From NCBI GenBank assembly GCA_024280895.1, contig JAJRPI010000060.1, positions 1 through 64,000 of the forward strand: a DNA stretch of 64,000 nt, given 5' to 3'. The translations under genes and the position numbers were made by a program. This DNA comes from Alphaproteobacteria bacterium. GTDB lineage: Bacteria > Pseudomonadota > Alphaproteobacteria > Rhizobiales > JAKIUO01. Shown piece after piece: positions 36,915 through 45,979 of the stretch (position 1 is the stretch's first letter; each line of letters starts with the position of its first letter). The notes beneath the pieces are model-generated. The model was not told the DNA's origin, did not search any database, and was given only the letters and a program-made list of their open reading frames with translations.

Positions 36915-39900
36915 CTAGTTCAGTGTGCTGGTTATTTGCGGACCACTGGTCTGCTTCAGTCGTTGTCCAAACGCCTTGATAAAGGCTTCCAGAGTATCAA
37001 TGTCAGCAATATCACGGGCCAGCCGGCCAACCGCACTGGCACTCGACTTAAGGGGGTCGGTAATCATTGCAAAGGCCTCGGCATCCACGCCACGAGCCAT
37101 TTTCTCGGCATATTTATCGCGCAACCGGCCAACGCCTAGCTGGTCACCACCAAGAGTATAGGAAATGGCCGCGCGCAATATCTGCATGCGGGCTTTGGCG
37201 GGTAGCTCCCCTGGCGTCTGCCACTGTGTACCAAGCAGTTTTTCATACTGTTCCCCGGCCTGTGTCCATTTTTCACCATTCCACAGCGCCAGAGACTTTA
37301 TTTCTCCCGCTTCACTACTGTCATCTCTGGCCAGCAATTCAAGCGCTGGTCCAGAGCGACCGAGTTCGGCATAAGCTCTTGCCTCCAGTAATCTGCGTGC
37401 GTCACGTACCTGCGCTGGCAATTTGGGCTGGCGCGATTGATAAAGCGCTTTCAACGCCTTTTTAGGACGTTGCTGCAGCAGATGAACCATAGCCAGTCGA
37501 ATGGCGACTTGCGCCCGCCCAGCACCTTTCAAACGCCGCGTAACCTGATGCTCCAGCAATCCAGCGGCCTTATCGAGCAAATCGACCTTGATCAGGCGGT
37601 CTGCCAGACGGCGGATCATTTCGTCTCCAAGGCGACCAGGCGGGGTCATATGTTTATGATCGTAAAACAAAGCTAAAGCCTTGATGGGGGGCAAACTATC
37701 CGCTTTACCCTGCAAAAACAGATCCTGGAACTGAGTTTTCATGCGGTCTTGCAGAGCCAGGGCGCGTGCGGAACGAGGAAAGGCTTTCACCGCCGTCTTC
37801 ATCAATGTAAATGCCTCATTATACCGTCCTTTGGCCAGATGCAGATCAGCCAGCCGGTATAAGACTTCCAATTCAACATCGTCGCCTCGCCAGACAACCG
37901 ACAATCGTTCTAATATATCGATACCGGCATCCGGTTTCAGCTCTCCCATTCGCAGTCGCAAGTCCGTTAAATGAAACACTGCTTTCGCTGTGACCGGGCG
38001 AATATCAGCTTTGGTCGCATCTGCGTAGAGTTGCAGGGCTTCGCGAGGCCGGTTCTGCAATTCCATCAACCGTCCCTCCAAAAGCTGGTTCATGGCGCTT
38101 TGCAGGGGGGTGAGGCCTTGCTTGGGCATATTGTCGAGTTCGGACCCAGCAAGTATCGGGTTCTTCTTTTCGATGGCGACATCCGCCCCGACCAGGCGAA
38201 ACATCGCCTGTTGGTTCGGTAGATAAGACTTGATGACCGGTTCGCCGCGCTTCATCTCAGCCAATGACCGATCAAAATTTTTCAACTTGTATGCCGCAAT
38301 GCCTCTCCATAGGGAGGCATGTTTATTATTTGCAAGATCATTGGTTTTAAGATCTTCTTCGGCAAGCTTATAGCGCCGTAACAACACATTGGACATGCCT
38401 CGCAGAAGCCGGAAGACGGGATCTTTGAGAACTTCCTCATCTTGGCTCGCGGTAATTGCCAGCATGCCAAGCGCCTCAGGAGCCAATCCGCGTGATAGCC
38501 AGTGCTGCGCCAGATCAAGCCGCGCCCGGCGTTGAGCTCGTCCACTATTGCTGACAATCTTCTTTTCGAGATCAAGTGTCCGCTTGATGAATTTGCCAAG
38601 TTTACGGCTATCAGCACTGTTAAACACCAGTTTGCGGGCCTGAATACGTCGTTTATTATGTGGATTTTCAGCCTCAGAGATAACTTTTTGAAGGTCACCT
38701 GACAGATACAGACCATCGACCCCGCTTATTTTAAGCCCCTGATCTAAATTCGTCACACGCAAGCTATCTGATAACGGGCGAACGACAATCCCATGAATAG
38801 TCTGAAATAGCTGAAACTCCACATGATCATGTATTTTTTTTATGCTTTTTGCTGGCCCCTTACTGGTCCGGACCAGTAGATCATCACCGCTAGACCGGTC
38901 TTTGATCTGGTGCAGTCGCCCCTTAGACGAGGTCGCAATATAAACTTCTTCAACCCCCGCACTATTGACCCGTTTGGCTGGCTTGTACTTTTTCGAGCTG
39001 CCGGTCACAAGGTCGCCAATGCTGATATTCCAGTTGGTATTTCGTTGTGAAACTGACGACAACCAAGGACCTGAAAGCTGAAACTCGAAAAGCTGACTTT
39101 TATCTAGCATACTATGGCGAATATCATTGACGATCCCGCCAAGCTGAGATTTCATTCCAGTCAGGTCAATTTTCTTGGCACTATCCACCAATATCCACAA
39201 CGTCTCATTGCGCTGAAAAATCGCCGCGGCCACATCTTTCTTTTTAAATGGAAAGCGAAGCTGCACGCTATTTTCATTGCGCACGATCTCAATCTCATTG
39301 CTGATTTGTATAGGGGCTTGCGGTTTCTCAGATTTTGCCACCACCTGGTTTTTAAAGGGTTCAAAGCCCCCGCGCGGCGCGGCCTTGGCATGAGCCATTG
39401 CCCCAGCGTCAGCGTCAGCGTCAGCGTCAGCGACGGGTATCTTTCCGCCAGGTTTTATCATAGGAGCAGCTGACGCTTTTTGCGCCGCCTTCTTCGCAGG
39501 CGAAACCAAGCGGCTAGCGCCATCAATCACAACTGTTCCAGCTAGTTTTTTAGGCTCGCCAGAAGGACTGTCGGAAAGGACAGGAGCTTTGGGTGTCGTT
39601 ACCATGGCCTTCACAGGCTCATTCCTAGCGGTGGCTGTTTTTTGTTTAATCTGTTTGTTGGTGTTTATGATGTCTTGTTTTGAACGCACAGGCAAAGGCG
39701 GTGAAAGCTGAGTTGTTTGTGCCTGCTTTTCTTTGGGGCGAACGGGCGCAGTTTTAGACCGGGCGGGTGCTGCTGCGGGCGCACTGTTTGCTGGCGTCTC
39801 TATAGCAGGTAATGAAATTTCTTCCAACTTCTGGGAGCCTTGATTTGCACCTTTTGGAGCTGTCGCAGCATAAAGTTGGCGCTCGATTTTAGACAATTTG

Positions 39901-40763
39901 AGGGGTTTGTTGATCGTCAGGTCGACAACATAATTTTGTCCCTCACGAAACGCACGCACCTTCGTACCTTTGACAACCTCCATGATGATCTTCAGGCTTT
40001 TAGGTCCAGCGACGTGCTTAATGCGCTTGAGATTTGGCGGCGGATTGATTTTCAGATGAGCCAGATCCGGAATAGCGCGCCCGCCAAACAAAATGATGAC
40101 GTCATTTCCCTTGCGCGTGAACTGGGCGGTTACGAATCTGTTCCAATTAAACGAAATCCGGTGAAAGGTCGGTTGCTTGGCATAGTGGACATCAACCAGC
40201 AATGGATCTGTTTGCAACGCTTCTTGGCGCGCCTGCTCCTCAGCTACCAAACGGGCGGTTTCAACCGCTTTGGCCAGCTTATCGACAATATCTTGCGGGA
40301 TGCCAGGTGGGCGGCCCCGCCAGTTTTTTGACAAAAAATCGACAATTAGATGGTTGCCTGCCCGTAGCACGCTTACTTTAAAATCGCGCACCATGGCAAA
40401 CCGCAGTCCATATCCATCGGGATCACGGCGTGCAATCGTCAAGATATTGGGTAGCTTAGCTGCAACGTCACCAAGGTTTACGGCAACAGATTTCTTGAAT
40501 TTGAGAACAAACACGGTTGAGATGGTTTTCGAAGAAAATTTCGGCAGATTGTCAAATTCGAAAACAAGGCGGGTGAAGCCCTTCTTTTCTCGAATTTCCA
40601 GCGAGGCATCACGTTCACTAGCCCACCCTGGAACCGCACTCCACGATATCACAAGGGTCGCCAGCAAAATGAGAAAGCTGTTTTGGGCGTATTTCCGGTC
40701 GACATTCATCAGGTGCATGTACCCATCAAGGTGCTTGTTATTCGGAAAACCACGCCACTGCAT
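36915..40763 (-). CDS. Giant periplasmic AMIN/TPR-like protein of the flagellar locus
   Basis: A 1282-residue protein with a signal peptide after Met-Asn-Val (SFLILLATLVISWSAVPGWA). Three beta-rich, AMIN-like segments lie at about 55-150, 190-290 and 490-600. Between them is a long Pro/Ala/Lys-rich linker with Asp-Ala dipeptides (about 435-455). Residues of about 740-1250 are helical tetratricopeptide-like repeats. It is last in the leftward series fliL-fliM-DUF6468-motE. This suggests a periplasmic role in motility or peptidoglycan localisation, perhaps as partner of MotE, but that is inference. Several ATGs compete as start. Confidence 0.75.
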   Translation of the reverse strand: MQWRGFPNNKHLDGYMHLMNVDRKYAQNSFLILLATLVISWSAVPGWASERDASLEIREKKGFTRLVFEFDNLPKFSSKTISTVFVLKFKKSVAVNLGDVAAKLPNILTIARRDPDGYGLRFAMVRDFKVSVLRAGNHLIVDFLSKNWRGRPPGIPQDIVDKLAKAVETARLVAEEQARQEALQTDPLLVDVHYAKQPTFHRISFNWNRFVTAQFTRKGNDVIILFGGRAIPDLAHLKINPPPNLKRIKHVAGPKSLKIIMEVVKGTKVRAFREGQNYVVDLTINKPLKLSKIERQLYAATAPKGANQGSQKLEEISLPAIETPANSAPAAAPARSKTAPVRPKEKQAQTTQLSPPLPVRSKQDIINTNKQIKQKTATARNEPVKAMVTTPKAPVLSDSPSGEPKKLAGTVVIDGASRLVSPAKKAAQKASAAPMIKPGGKIPVADADADADAGAMAHAKAAPRGGFEPFKNQVVAKSEKPQAPIQISNEIEIVRNENSVQLRFPFKKKDVAAAIFQRNETLWILVDSAKKIDLTGMKSQLGGIVNDIRHSMLDKSQLFEFQLSGPWLSSVSQRNTNWNISIGDLVTGSSKKYKPAKRVNSAGVEEVYIATSSKGRLHQIKDRSSGDDLLVRTSKGPAKSIKKIHDHVEFQLFQTIHGIVVRPLSDSLRVTNLDQGLKISGVDGLYLSGDLQKVISEAENPHNKRRIQARKLVFNSADSRKLGKFIKRTLDLEKKIVSNSGRAQRRARLDLAQHWLSRGLAPEALGMLAITASQDEEVLKDPVFRLLRGMSNVLLRRYKLAEEDLKTNDLANNKHASLWRGIAAYKLKNFDRSLAEMKRGEPVIKSYLPNQQAMFRLVGADVAIEKKNPILAGSELDNMPKQGLTPLQSAMNQLLEGRLMELQNRPREALQLYADATKADIRPVTAKAVFHLTDLRLRMGELKPDAGIDILERLSVVWRGDDVELEVLYRLADLHLAKGRYNEAFTLMKTAVKAFPRSARALALQDRMKTQFQDLFLQGKADSLPPIKALALFYDHKHMTPPGRLGDEMIRRLADRLIKVDLLDKAAGLLEHQVTRRLKGAGRAQVAIRLAMVHLLQQRPKKALKALYQSRQPKLPAQVRDARRLLEARAYAELGRSGPALELLARDDSSEAGEIKSLALWNGEKWTQAGEQYEKLLGTQWQTPGELPAKARMQILRAAISYTLGGDQLGVGRLRDKYAEKMARGVDAEAFAMITDPLKSSASAVGRLARDIADIDTLEAFIKAFGQRLKQTSGPQITSTLN
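39405..39434. repeat. Hexanucleotide tandem repeat inside the TPR-protein gene
   Basis: Four perfect AGCGTC units and one variant AGCGAC stand in a row. On the coding strand they encode alternating Asp-Ala. Units of six bases change length without breaking the frame, so the linker length may vary between strains. Confidence 0.8.
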
Positions 40764-40921
40764 TTGACAAGCACGTCATTCGAATCACCTGCAAGTCTAG
40801 TCCTATGCAGGCTAGTGGCAAGTTAATCGCAACACAATCTGGCCAATCTCACAAAGTTATCACTGGAAAAACACCAATCATGGCCCAAAAACCACATCTA
40901 GAATGATCGTAAAGCGCTTTA

Positions 40922-41629
40922 CTAGTTCCCGTTAATTTTGGGAAGATCATCGAGATTTTTCTCAGTAAACTTTCGCTGTGTCATGCCAGCCAGAGAAATG
41001 GTCATTTCGCGAGCCTTCACAGGGGCCATGGCAGCCAGAATTGCTGACATAACCTGAGGTTTCATATTTTTCATGATCCCCAACAATACTTTTTTATCAA
41101 GTTCGTTAAAAATACGCGCTGCCCCTTTGGGCTTCATCGAAGAGTACATCTTGACCAGCATCGAAAATTGCGTCTTTTTTTGTTCTTTTTGCACCTTGGC
41201 AAAACGCTGAATTTTCTTATCAAGCTTCTTAAGCATGGCAATTCTTTGATCAACGCGCTTTTCCGCCGCCTTGATCAAATTGTGGCGCAAGCCAAGTTCT
41301 TTTTCACGGGCATCAAGTTGTTCACGCCGCTTGGAAAGGCTCGTCAGCAAATCAATTTCGGCCTTGGATCGATGGTCATCGCGGGTCAGGCTCACTATAT
41401 CTTTGGGCGGGGCTTTCTTGGCCCCAATCCGCTTGGCGGCGAGACTTGAATCCTTTGCCTTTGGTTTGTCCGTCGCATTACCGCGAGGCGCATCGGGAAT
41501 TGCCTTGGCAATCGACGACGACGTGCCCGTCACGATGTTTTTATCACCCAGTAACAAGCCTGCCATTTTCAAGGACAGCAAGGAAAAGGCGGCGAGAGCC
41601 ACGAGAGGTAAAAAGCGGATCGTTTTCAT
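40922..41629 (-). CDS. motE: MotE-like flagellar motility protein (MgtE N-domain)
   Basis: A 235-residue protein with an N-terminal signal/anchor (FLPLVALAAFSLLSLKMAGLLLG) and a charged coiled coil (about 90-155). The C-terminal MgtE-N-like domain reads MYSSMKPKGAARIFNELDKK..MKNMKPQVMSAILAAMAP. MotE of Sinorhizobium is a periplasmic chaperone of the motor protein MotC. The ATG overlaps the stop of the upstream gene (TGATG). The giant TPR gene follows. Confidence 0.85.
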   Translation of the reverse strand: MKTIRFLPLVALAAFSLLSLKMAGLLLGDKNIVTGTSSSIAKAIPDAPRGNATDKPKAKDSSLAAKRIGAKKAPPKDIVSLTRDDHRSKAEIDLLTSLSKRREQLDAREKELGLRHNLIKAAEKRVDQRIAMLKKLDKKIQRFAKVQKEQKKTQFSMLVKMYSSMKPKGAARIFNELDKKVLLGIMKNMKPQVMSAILAAMAPVKAREMTISLAGMTQRKFTEKNLDDLPKINGN

Positions 41630-42135
41630 CAAATTATTCCCTTTGCATCCACCATCAAATCTTCAGTAGATTGGGGGGCCTGTGGGGCCGCATCGAGCTC
41701 CAGGTCATCAAAGCCAAGCATCGTGTTGCGCAGATCACTGGCCGTCTCGACGACGGTATCAATGGTGTTTTGCGGCACCGATGATCTGCGCGCATGCTGG
41801 CTGGTTTCCCCATGACCAATCATAATGACTAGCTTGCTTATGGTCTGCTCGGCACTTTCGATTTCGCCCTTCAAAAGACGGTTCATATTGCGCCCCTTGT
41901 CGATCTGACTGGCCAGTTCTTCGCCAGAATCTTGAACGGTCGCACGCAGCCCCTGAATAGCCTCGTCAGCCTTGGCAGTGGCGACTGAAAGCTCGCGGAT
42001 AAACTGGTGCATGCCTTTTTGCTCATCGCGCAACCGCTCCAACTTTCGATTGACGCTGATGCAGTAGAAAATCGTCGCGACCAAAAGGGTCGATAGCAAA
42101 CCTTCAACGATTAATCCAAGAGAGCCTTCAATCAT
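41629..42135 (-). CDS. DUF6468 flagellar-locus protein
   Basis: A 168-residue protein with one N-terminal membrane span (SLGLIVEGLLSTLLVATIFYC) and a cytoplasmic coiled coil. It is a conserved alphaproteobacterial protein always seen near fliM/fliL and motE; its function is unknown. GGTGATATC precedes the ATG. It lies 83 bases after fliM and is coupled to motE. Confidence 0.8.
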   Translation of the reverse strand: MIEGSLGLIVEGLLSTLLVATIFYCISVNRKLERLRDEQKGMHQFIRELSVATAKADEAIQGLRATVQDSGEELASQIDKGRNMNRLLKGEIESAEQTISKLVIMIGHGETSQHARRSSVPQNTIDTVVETASDLRNTMLGFDDLELDAAPQAPQSTEDLMVDAKGII

Positions 42136-42218
42136 GATATCACCCGTGATCCTGTTATATTCTTATTCGTACAATGAAAGGAGTCGTGATCGAGCGCAAG
42201 ACACCGTTTAAGCGGCGA

Positions 42219-43502
42219 TCAACCCACAGAGTCTGTGAGCACTCCCTCGGCCTGCACGCCAATGCCACGATTAAGACGAATGGCAACATGGCCGTTTTTG
42301 CTCCCCATCACCCCCTCACCCAAAGAGATATTCCCGCTCTTGATACAAATGGAATCATTGGGGGCACATTCAAGCATAACCGTCTCGCCGACTTCCAATT
42401 TCATTAACCGCTGCAAGGGCATGCTCATCTCTGACAAGATCGCCTCAACTGGCAATTCGGTATTCCAGATCTCATGAGCCAGATGCTCTTCCCAGATCGT
42501 GTCATTACCAAACTTTTCCCCCATGAACCCTTGAAGTAATAGCTCCCGGATAGGTTCCAGAGTCGAAAGCGGCAACACCACCTCAATACGTCCACCACGA
42601 TCTTCCATATCAATCCGAAGCTCGACCCGAATGGCCGCATTGGATTCTCTGGCGATCGTCGCAAAGCGCGGATTGGTCTCGAGGCGATCAAGCTCGAATT
42701 TGACCGGTGACAGAGGCCGAAAAGCATTCTCTGTATCTTCCAGCACGACCTCGATCATACGCTTGACGAGATTGGTTTCAATCGTTGTGTATGGTCGCCC
42801 CTCGATGCGAATAGCATCCGAACCACGCCCGCCGAGCAACACATCAACGATGGAATAGATCAGATTAGACTCAACCGTCACCATGCCAAAATTATCCCAT
42901 TCTTTGGCATGAAATACCGCAAGCATGGCAGGTAATGGAATAGAGTTCATATATTCGCCAAAGCGAATTGTAGTTATTGAATCGAGGGTGACTTCAACAT
43001 TGTCTGATGTGAAATTGCGCAGACTTGTCGTCAACAAGCGCACCAATCGATCGAAGATAATCTCAAGCATCGGCAAGCGTTCATACGAGACAATCCCCGA
43101 ATTCAAAATGGCTTTTATGCCGGTCAGATCTTTGTCATCACCTTCGCTGGCCTTAAATCCCAGTAGGCTGTCGATTTCGCCTTGAGAAAGCAATCTGGCA
43201 GCTCGTTCAGTTGAGCTTTCATCCATTCCGCCATCGACCAGAGACGCCCATTGAGCGGCCACGTCGCCGCCGCCGCCGCCTTCATCACCTTCGATACCAA
43301 GATCAGCACCCCAGGCCGCAGCAAGGTCATCTTGACCGCCTTCTTCGTCTTCAAGGCCTGTATCAGCGCCCCAGGCCGCAGCAAGATCATCTTGCTCTCC
43401 GGCCTCTTCCTTGATGCCTATATCGCCTTCATCAGCAAGGCCCATTTCAGCGCCCCAAGCATCGGCCAAATCATCCTGGTTTCCATCACCACCTGAAGTC
43501 AT
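42219..43502 (-). CDS. fliM: Flagellar motor switch protein FliM with repeated N-terminal extension
   Basis: FliM is the C-ring protein that binds CheY-P to switch rotation. The usual N-terminal CheY-binding motif, here LLSQGEIDSLLGF, sits at residues 104-116 instead of the very start. The middle domain (MLEIIFDRLVRLLTTSLRNF, SIVDVLLGGRG) and the C-terminal SpoA-like domain are normal. The added first 100 residues are acidic and carry DDLAxAW at 10-16, 38-44 and 58-64 plus DVAAQW at 80-85. AGGAGATCAGAGTA precedes the ATG. It is downstream of fliL. Confidence 0.95.
   Translation of the reverse strand: MTSGGDGNQDDLADAWGAEMGLADEGDIGIKEEAGEQDDLAAAWGADTGLEDEEGGQDDLAAAWGADLGIEGDEGGGGGDVAAQWASLVDGGMDESSTERAARLLSQGEIDSLLGFKASEGDDKDLTGIKAILNSGIVSYERLPMLEIIFDRLVRLLTTSLRNFTSDNVEVTLDSITTIRFGEYMNSIPLPAMLAVFHAKEWDNFGMVTVESNLIYSIVDVLLGGRGSDAIRIEGRPYTTIETNLVKRMIEVVLEDTENAFRPLSPVKFELDRLETNPRFATIARESNAAIRVELRIDMEDRGGRIEVVLPLSTLEPIRELLLQGFMGEKFGNDTIWEEHLAHEIWNTELPVEAILSEMSMPLQRLMKLEVGETVMLECAPNDSICIKSGNISLGEGVMGSKNGHVAIRLNRGIGVQAEGVLTDSVG
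43250..43480. repeat. Imperfect tandem repeats in the fliM 5' region
   Basis: Units of about 60 bases encode QDDLAAAWGADTGLEDEEGG-type peptides. Two neighbouring copies are nearly identical in DNA (the GCCCCAGGCCGCAGCAAG core recurs), with a more diverged copy on each side. Confidence 0.8.
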
Positions 43503-43554
43503 TACTCTGATCTCCTATTCCCAACCCCGTTATTTTGATCTATCAATCAAGGGG

Positions 43555-44061
43555 CTATTGGATGATAATTTCCTTAAATAAAACACGCTTTATTTGGGCG
43601 GGATGAATAGTGATATTGATCCGCCGCATCAATTCGTTTTTGAGGCGATACACCCCAGCTGATCCTTCCAGATCAGAACGCCTCATTTCGCGCAGATAAA
43701 TTTGAAACATGTCTTGAATGCGCGGCATTTTCGGCGTCAACGCATCAATATTTTCCTGGCTATCTGCCTCAATAGCAATTTTCAACTTAAGATATTGTGG
43801 CCGCTTGCGTCCCGACGCCAAATTCACCACCATTTCGGGGATGTCGAAATATATCGATGGCGCTTGAGCTTCAGCCGCTTTTCCATCCATAGGGCCACTG
43901 CTGAAGAACCCCATAAAATAAGCCCCACCGGCGCCACCAGCGAGCACCACGACAGCCCCGATTATAATCATCATCATCGGGAGCTTTTTTTTACCACCCT
44001 GTTCGGCATTTTCGTCACCATCAACGATTTCTTTTTCGCTGACTTCTTCTGTCTTTGCCAT
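43555..44061 (-). CDS. fliL: Flagellar basal body-associated protein FliL
   Basis: A 168-residue stator-associated protein. It has a short charged cytoplasmic tail, a single span (MMMIIIGAVVVLAGGAGGAYFM) and a periplasmic domain with YFDIPEMVVNLAS and a C-terminal VLFKEIIIQ. GGGAGAAG precedes the ATG at 44061; the longer frame upstream is not conserved and crosses the promoter region. fliM follows after 52 bases. Confidence 0.92.
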   Translation of the reverse strand: MAKTEEVSEKEIVDGDENAEQGGKKKLPMMMIIIGAVVVLAGGAGGAYFMGFFSSGPMDGKAAEAQAPSIYFDIPEMVVNLASGRKRPQYLKLKIAIEADSQENIDALTPKMPRIQDMFQIYLREMRRSDLEGSAGVYRLKNELMRRINITIHPAQIKRVLFKEIIIQ

Positions 44062-44150
44062 GGCGCGTCTTCTCCCGGAGCCTTGATTATTCCACATCAC
44101 GCAAAGCGGTCTTGTGCTAATCCGCTCGGCTATTTTTGCCGCCCAAACAG

Positions 44151-44165
44151 TTAATCCTTTATTAC
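44151..44165 (-). promoter_or_regulatory. Candidate CtrA site before fliL
   Basis: TTAA-N7-TTAC differs by one base from TTAA-N7-TTAA. In Caulobacter fliLM is a CtrA-dependent class II operon, so the location is apt. A single near-match in AT-rich DNA can arise by chance. Confidence 0.35.
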
Positions 44166-44268
44166 CAAACTGCTTTATGCGGCAGATATTGCCGGGAAAA
44201 AATTGCCCCAAGTGATAAATTTCCCAATGGGCTAATTCGCAACGCACTGATATTGCTTACATATTTAC

Positions 44269-44284
44269 TGGCACGTCTTATGCA
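44269..44284 (+). promoter_or_regulatory. Sigma-54 promoter of flgF-flgG-flgA-flgH
   Basis: TGGCACG-TCTT-ATGCA matches the -24/-12 consensus TGGCACG-N4-TTGCA with one mismatch and exact GG/GC spacing. It lies about 90 bases before flgF. Confidence 0.8.
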
Positions 44285-44375
44285 GAATGATCATGGTTAA
44301 TGTCGGCCTCCTTATTTAGCCAAGCCGTTCAATTGAGACCGGAATGCTAAATTCAAACCAAGCGGTGCAAGTCTT

Positions 44376-45116
44376 ATGGAAAATACGATTCTCGTCTCTT
44401 TGTCGCGGCAAATAACCTTGCAGCGTAAAATGGACGTCATCGCCAACAATATGGCCAACATGAATACTCCCGGTTTCAAAAGTGATGAATTGAAATTCGA
44501 GGAGTTTTTACCAGCAGTTGCCCGCGTCGAGGGGTTTGCTGGGGCCGACAAGCAAGTGAAATTTGTGACAGATCCTCAAATGGTCCGCAATATGGCTGCC
44601 GGGGCTGAACGCCACACAGGACGCGAACTTGATGTCTCGATAGGCCAAGGTGGCTGGATGGTTGTCGACGCTCCGCAAGGCGAGCGCTTCACCCGCAACG
44701 GCCAGTTAAAGCTCACGGGCGACGGCACGCTTGTCACCTCTGAGGGCTACCCCGTACTTGGTGAAAGCGGCGAGATAACTTTTGGACCGGGCGAGACTGG
44801 CATCGTCATTGGCAAGGATGGCACCATCTCAACCTCCCAAGGCACCAAAGATAAATTGCGTATTGTCGAGTTTAAAGAACCGCAAGCGATGAGCAAGCAA
44901 GGCAATAGCCTTTATAATAGTCAAGAAACACCAGTCGATGGCGAGAATATCACTGTCACCCAGGGCGCCTTTGAAACATCCAATGTGCAGCCAATGAAAC
45001 AAATGACGCAGATGATTGAGACTGTCCGCGCCTATAGCTCAGTCTCCAAGATGGTGGAAGCCGTCGACGAGACCAGAGGCAAGGCCATTCAGCAGTTGGG
45101 ACGCCTCGAAAACTAA
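44376..45116 (+). CDS. flgF: Flagellar basal-body rod protein FlgF
   Basis: A proximal rod component, 246 residues. The N-terminal rod motif is MDVIANNMANMNTPGFKSDEL, followed by GGWMVVDAPQGERFTRNGQLKL. The conserved C-terminal coiled part ends near MVEAVDETRGKAIQQLGRLEN. The protein is exported by the flagellar type III system and has no cleavable signal. It is first in the flgF-G-A-H operon, behind the sigma-54 promoter. Confidence 0.95.
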   Translation: MENTILVSLSRQITLQRKMDVIANNMANMNTPGFKSDELKFEEFLPAVARVEGFAGADKQVKFVTDPQMVRNMAAGAERHTGRELDVSIGQGGWMVVDAPQGERFTRNGQLKLTGDGTLVTSEGYPVLGESGEITFGPGETGIVIGKDGTISTSQGTKDKLRIVEFKEPQAMSKQGNSLYNSQETPVDGENITVTQGAFETSNVQPMKQMTQMIETVRAYSSVSKMVEAVDETRGKAIQQLGRLEN

Positions 45117-45171
45117 GGCTCCGCCACACCGACATTACGCACGCATGATATAAGATAGAAAGAATAACCAG

Positions 45172-45960
45172 ATGAGATCACTACAAACCGCAGCAACCGG
45201 CATGCACGCGCAAGAGCGCAATGTCGAGGTTATCTCCCACAATATCGCCAATATGCGCACCACCGGCTACAAACAGATCCGAGCGGAATTCCAGGATCTA
45301 CTCTATCAAGACCTGCGCCGCGTTGGCTCAAGTAGTTCGCAAAATGGCACCAAAGTCCCGACCGGCATCCAGATTGGTTATGGGGTAAAAACGGCAGCAA
45401 CATCGCGCATTATGAGCCAGGGCAGTCTGCAATCAACTGAAAAAGATTATGATGTGGCGATACGGGGAGAAGGCTTTTTGCGTATCGCCCTGCCCGACGG
45501 CCAAATCGGCTATTCACGTGATGGCTCCCTTGAGCTTGATGCCAACGGTAATCTTGTGACCCTCGATGGATATCTTATTGAACCAACGATTACCGTTCCA
45601 GGCAATGCGAAATCATTTTCCATCAGCAAAGACGGGGTCGTCGAGGTGACCCTTGATGGACAGACAGCACCAACCAGCCTTGGCACTATTACGATCGCGC
45701 GCTTCGTCAACAAGTCCGGTCTTTCAACCATTGGCGACAATCTCTATCTGGAAACAGCCGCCAGCGGCGAGCCTGTTGTTGGCAATCCGGGTGATGATGG
45801 TTTTGGCACAACCTTGCAGCGCTTCCTGGAAGCCTCGAACGTCAACGCTGTGGCTGAACTTTCCGATCTCATTGCAGCACAGCGCGCCTATGAAATGAAT
45901 GCCAAGGTTATCAGTTCATCCGATGAGATGATGCAGACTACTTCGAATATTCTTCGATAG
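45172..45960 (+). CDS. flgG: Flagellar distal rod protein FlgG
   Basis: A 262-residue distal rod subunit. MRSLQTAATGMHAQERNVEVISHNIANMRTTGYK-type N-terminus (first residues as seen), the distal-rod-specific stretch FQDLLYQDLRRVGSSSSQNG near residue 43, and the C-terminal LSDLIAAQRAYEMNAKVISS are diagnostic. It lies 55 bases after flgF and 19 before flgA. Confidence 0.96.
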   Translation: MRSLQTAATGMHAQERNVEVISHNIANMRTTGYKQIRAEFQDLLYQDLRRVGSSSSQNGTKVPTGIQIGYGVKTAATSRIMSQGSLQSTEKDYDVAIRGEGFLRIALPDGQIGYSRDGSLELDANGNLVTLDGYLIEPTITVPGNAKSFSISKDGVVEVTLDGQTAPTSLGTITIARFVNKSGLSTIGDNLYLETAASGEPVVGNPGDDGFGTTLQRFLEASNVNAVAELSDLIAAQRAYEMNAKVISSSDEMMQTTSNILR

Positions 45961-45979
45961 ATCAAGGAGGGATTAAACC

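Larger units (their letters stand above)
44062..44375. promoter_or_regulatory. Divergent flagellar control region (fliL / flgF)
   Basis: A gene-free region of 314 bases. It contains a near CtrA box TTAA-TCCTTTA-TTAC (44151-44165) about 90 bases from fliL and a sigma-54 promoter at 44269-44284 facing flgF. Confidence 0.6.
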
